From Craterostigma plantagineum (taxonomy: Eukaryota > Streptophyta > Magnoliopsida > Lamiales > Linderniaceae), in assembly GCA_027422505.1 (NCBI GenBank), contig JAPQWV010000005.1:12963501-13027500 (forward strand): a stretch of DNA of 64,000 nt, read 5' to 3'. The translations under genes and the position numbers were made by a program. The first letter of the stretch is position 1; every line of letters starts with the position of its first letter. Shown one piece after another: positions 63,222 through 64,000 of this stretch. Below the pieces are notes generated by a model that saw only the letters and a list, made by a program, of their open reading frames with translations, searched no databases and had not been told where the DNA came from.

Positions 63222-64000
63222 CTAGGTAGTCCAGTCCAAACACCAGGTCCGGCGCATGGCGTTCAATTGCAGATTGTACTTGGGCGGAAGAGTCGAGATT
63301 CGAATACTAAAGAGGGCCTCCATTTCAGCAACTATCCGTTCCGGTGATCGACGAATCCCATCGTGCCATCTTCTATTGCGCTCCGACCAAAGATGGTAGA
63401 CAAGTGAAGCAAGGGCATGCCGAGGCCCCAACACGGCAAGGTGCTTGCCCCGCCACCTTCTGGCCGCCCAAAGCACGCTCTCCGGCCAATCCCTGTAAGG
63501 CCATCCAAAGTGCAGATGATTACGTATTAGGTTAAGGCAGCGAATAGAGAAGGTACACTCAAAGAATAAATGTCGCGTAGTCTCCATAATATCTGCGTCG
63601 CAGAGAAGGCAAACTGAGGTTCCCGCCGCAGAAGCGATCCAAGGCTTGTCTCTAGTCGCTAGCTTATCCCTAATCGCAAGCCAGAGCATGAAGTCATGTC
63701 GAGGGATGGCTAATGGGCCGCCGAAGAGGGTATGCCAGGGTACAATCGGTTGCCTTTGGCGGATGCTCTCCCTTGCGGAAGCGGTAGTGAAGCGACCATT
63801 TGCGTTGGCAGCCCATCTAATCGTGTCACGTTCGGTCGGGTGGGTGAGTGGTAAAAGAGGGCCGAAGTCGAGGTATTCCACTGAAGTTTGAGCTGGCCAG
63901 CACCATCCTCCCTCGTTGATTACCTCGCTGAGTTTCGAGTCCCTGGGTAAGCCCATTATCATAGGTCCTCGAGGGTAGCGTTCCACTAGGGGTTCTTCGA
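63222..64000 (-). CDS. LINE-E ORF2 C-terminal part (zf-RVT), open to the window edge
   Basis: Minus-strand frame open from the window edge to the stop at 63222-63224, with no lesion in the visible 259 codons. It contains VERYPRGPMIMGLPRDSKLS, WPAQTSVEYLDFGPLLP, LAIRDKLATRDKPWIASAAG, a zinc-binding segment CLLCDADIMETTRHLFFEC and LASLVYHLWSERNRRWHDG. It ends RRTWCLDWTT, which differs from the RRLWRVAW end of the other LINEs. It is the post-polymerase region of ORF2; the endonuclease and reverse transcriptase lie outside the window. It appears less damaged than the other LINE copies. Confidence 0.88.
   Translation of the reverse strand, partial: EEPLVERYPRGPMIMGLPRDSKLSEVINEGGWCWPAQTSVEYLDFGPLLPLTHPTERDTIRWAANANGRFTTASARESIRQRQPIVPWHTLFGGPLAIPRHDFMLWLAIRDKLATRDKPWIASAAGTSVCLLCDADIMETTRHLFFECTFSIRCLNLIRNHLHFGWPYRDWPESVLWAARRWRGKHLAVLGPRHALASLVYHLWSERNRRWHDGIRRSPERIVAEMEALFSIRISTLPPKYNLQLNAMRRTWCLDWTT

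Larger units (their letters stand above)
62527..64000 (-). mobile_element. LINE-E: 3' part of a minus-strand LINE, continues beyond the window
   Basis: The minus-strand poly-A appears as a T run at 62527-62546. Immediately upstream on the minus strand is TTTAGTGAACACTTCCC, matching the tail of LINE-B. A long 3' UTR (62547-63221) precedes the ORF2 end. The target was spacer sequence TGTGAAATTTTAG, as seen intact near 17840. The element extends past the right edge, so its 5' end and target duplication cannot be checked. Confidence 0.88.

Overview
The window is nuclear DNA of a flowering plant and consists almost entirely of nested retrotransposons. I found no convincing host gene, RNA gene or prokaryotic feature. 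Plant origin follows from Ty1/Copia elements primed by initiator tRNA-Met (TGGTATCAGAG sites after the LTRs), L1-type LINEs with DUF4283-like ORF1 proteins, and a tRNA-derived SINE with A and B boxes. The third ORF of the main Copia family resembles one I associate with asterid Copia elements, so an asterid is my guess (inference only).

Layout. 1-357 is the 3' end of a LINE (LINE-0). 358-1073 looks like a Ty3/gypsy 3' or LTR remnant. 1074-1894 is AT-rich DNA studded with CGCGA motifs. From 1895 to about 62526 the backbone is one Copia family of Sirevirus-like organisation: ~350-bp LTR, gag with a long coiled-coil extension, pol, a 2.8-3.8 kb spacer, a third ORF (ORF3), polypurine tract, LTR. 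Element Sire-Z lies on the minus strand (3' LTR at 1895-2241, next LTR at 28901-29250). Sire-A (plus, from 2417) sits inside Z's ORF3. Sire-A carries a SINE (3694-3910) and LINE-A (5403-11663, in gag). Its 3' end is lost at 22031-22034, where its ORF3 meets Z's ORF3 head-on and forms a giant inverted repeat.

To the right of the LTR at 28901-29250 the same family continues (Sire-E). It is interrupted by a different Copia element, Copia-B (29497-38989, perfect 5-bp target duplication GAGCG), whose 3' LTR contains a truncated LINE (LINE-B). From 38995 to 62526 Sire-E is a mosaic of segments that switch strand at about 40243, 40904-40912, 49197-49204, 54612-54620 and 58172, with short microhomologies at most joints. 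One breakpoint occurs twice, so a rearranged block was later duplicated. One copy of that block then received LINE-C (40937-46957), and the other copy preserves the empty site. LINE-E (minus strand) runs off the right edge.

How the parts work together. An intact member of the main family would transcribe from its LTR TATA box, make a UBN2-type Gag with a zinc knuckle and a coiled-coil tail, then Pol (protease, integrase, reverse transcriptase, RNase H) beyond a single in-frame stop. ORF3 would plausibly come from spliced RNA: its ATG directly follows a strong 3' splice acceptor in all three preserved starts. Every copy here carries stops, frameshifts or deletions, so none looks autonomous. 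The most noteworthy items are the ORF3 family and its acceptor, ORF3 reading through the polypurine tract to a stop inside the LTR, arrays of a CGATCG palindrome in the pol-ORF3 spacer, and two multi-kilobase inverted repeats.
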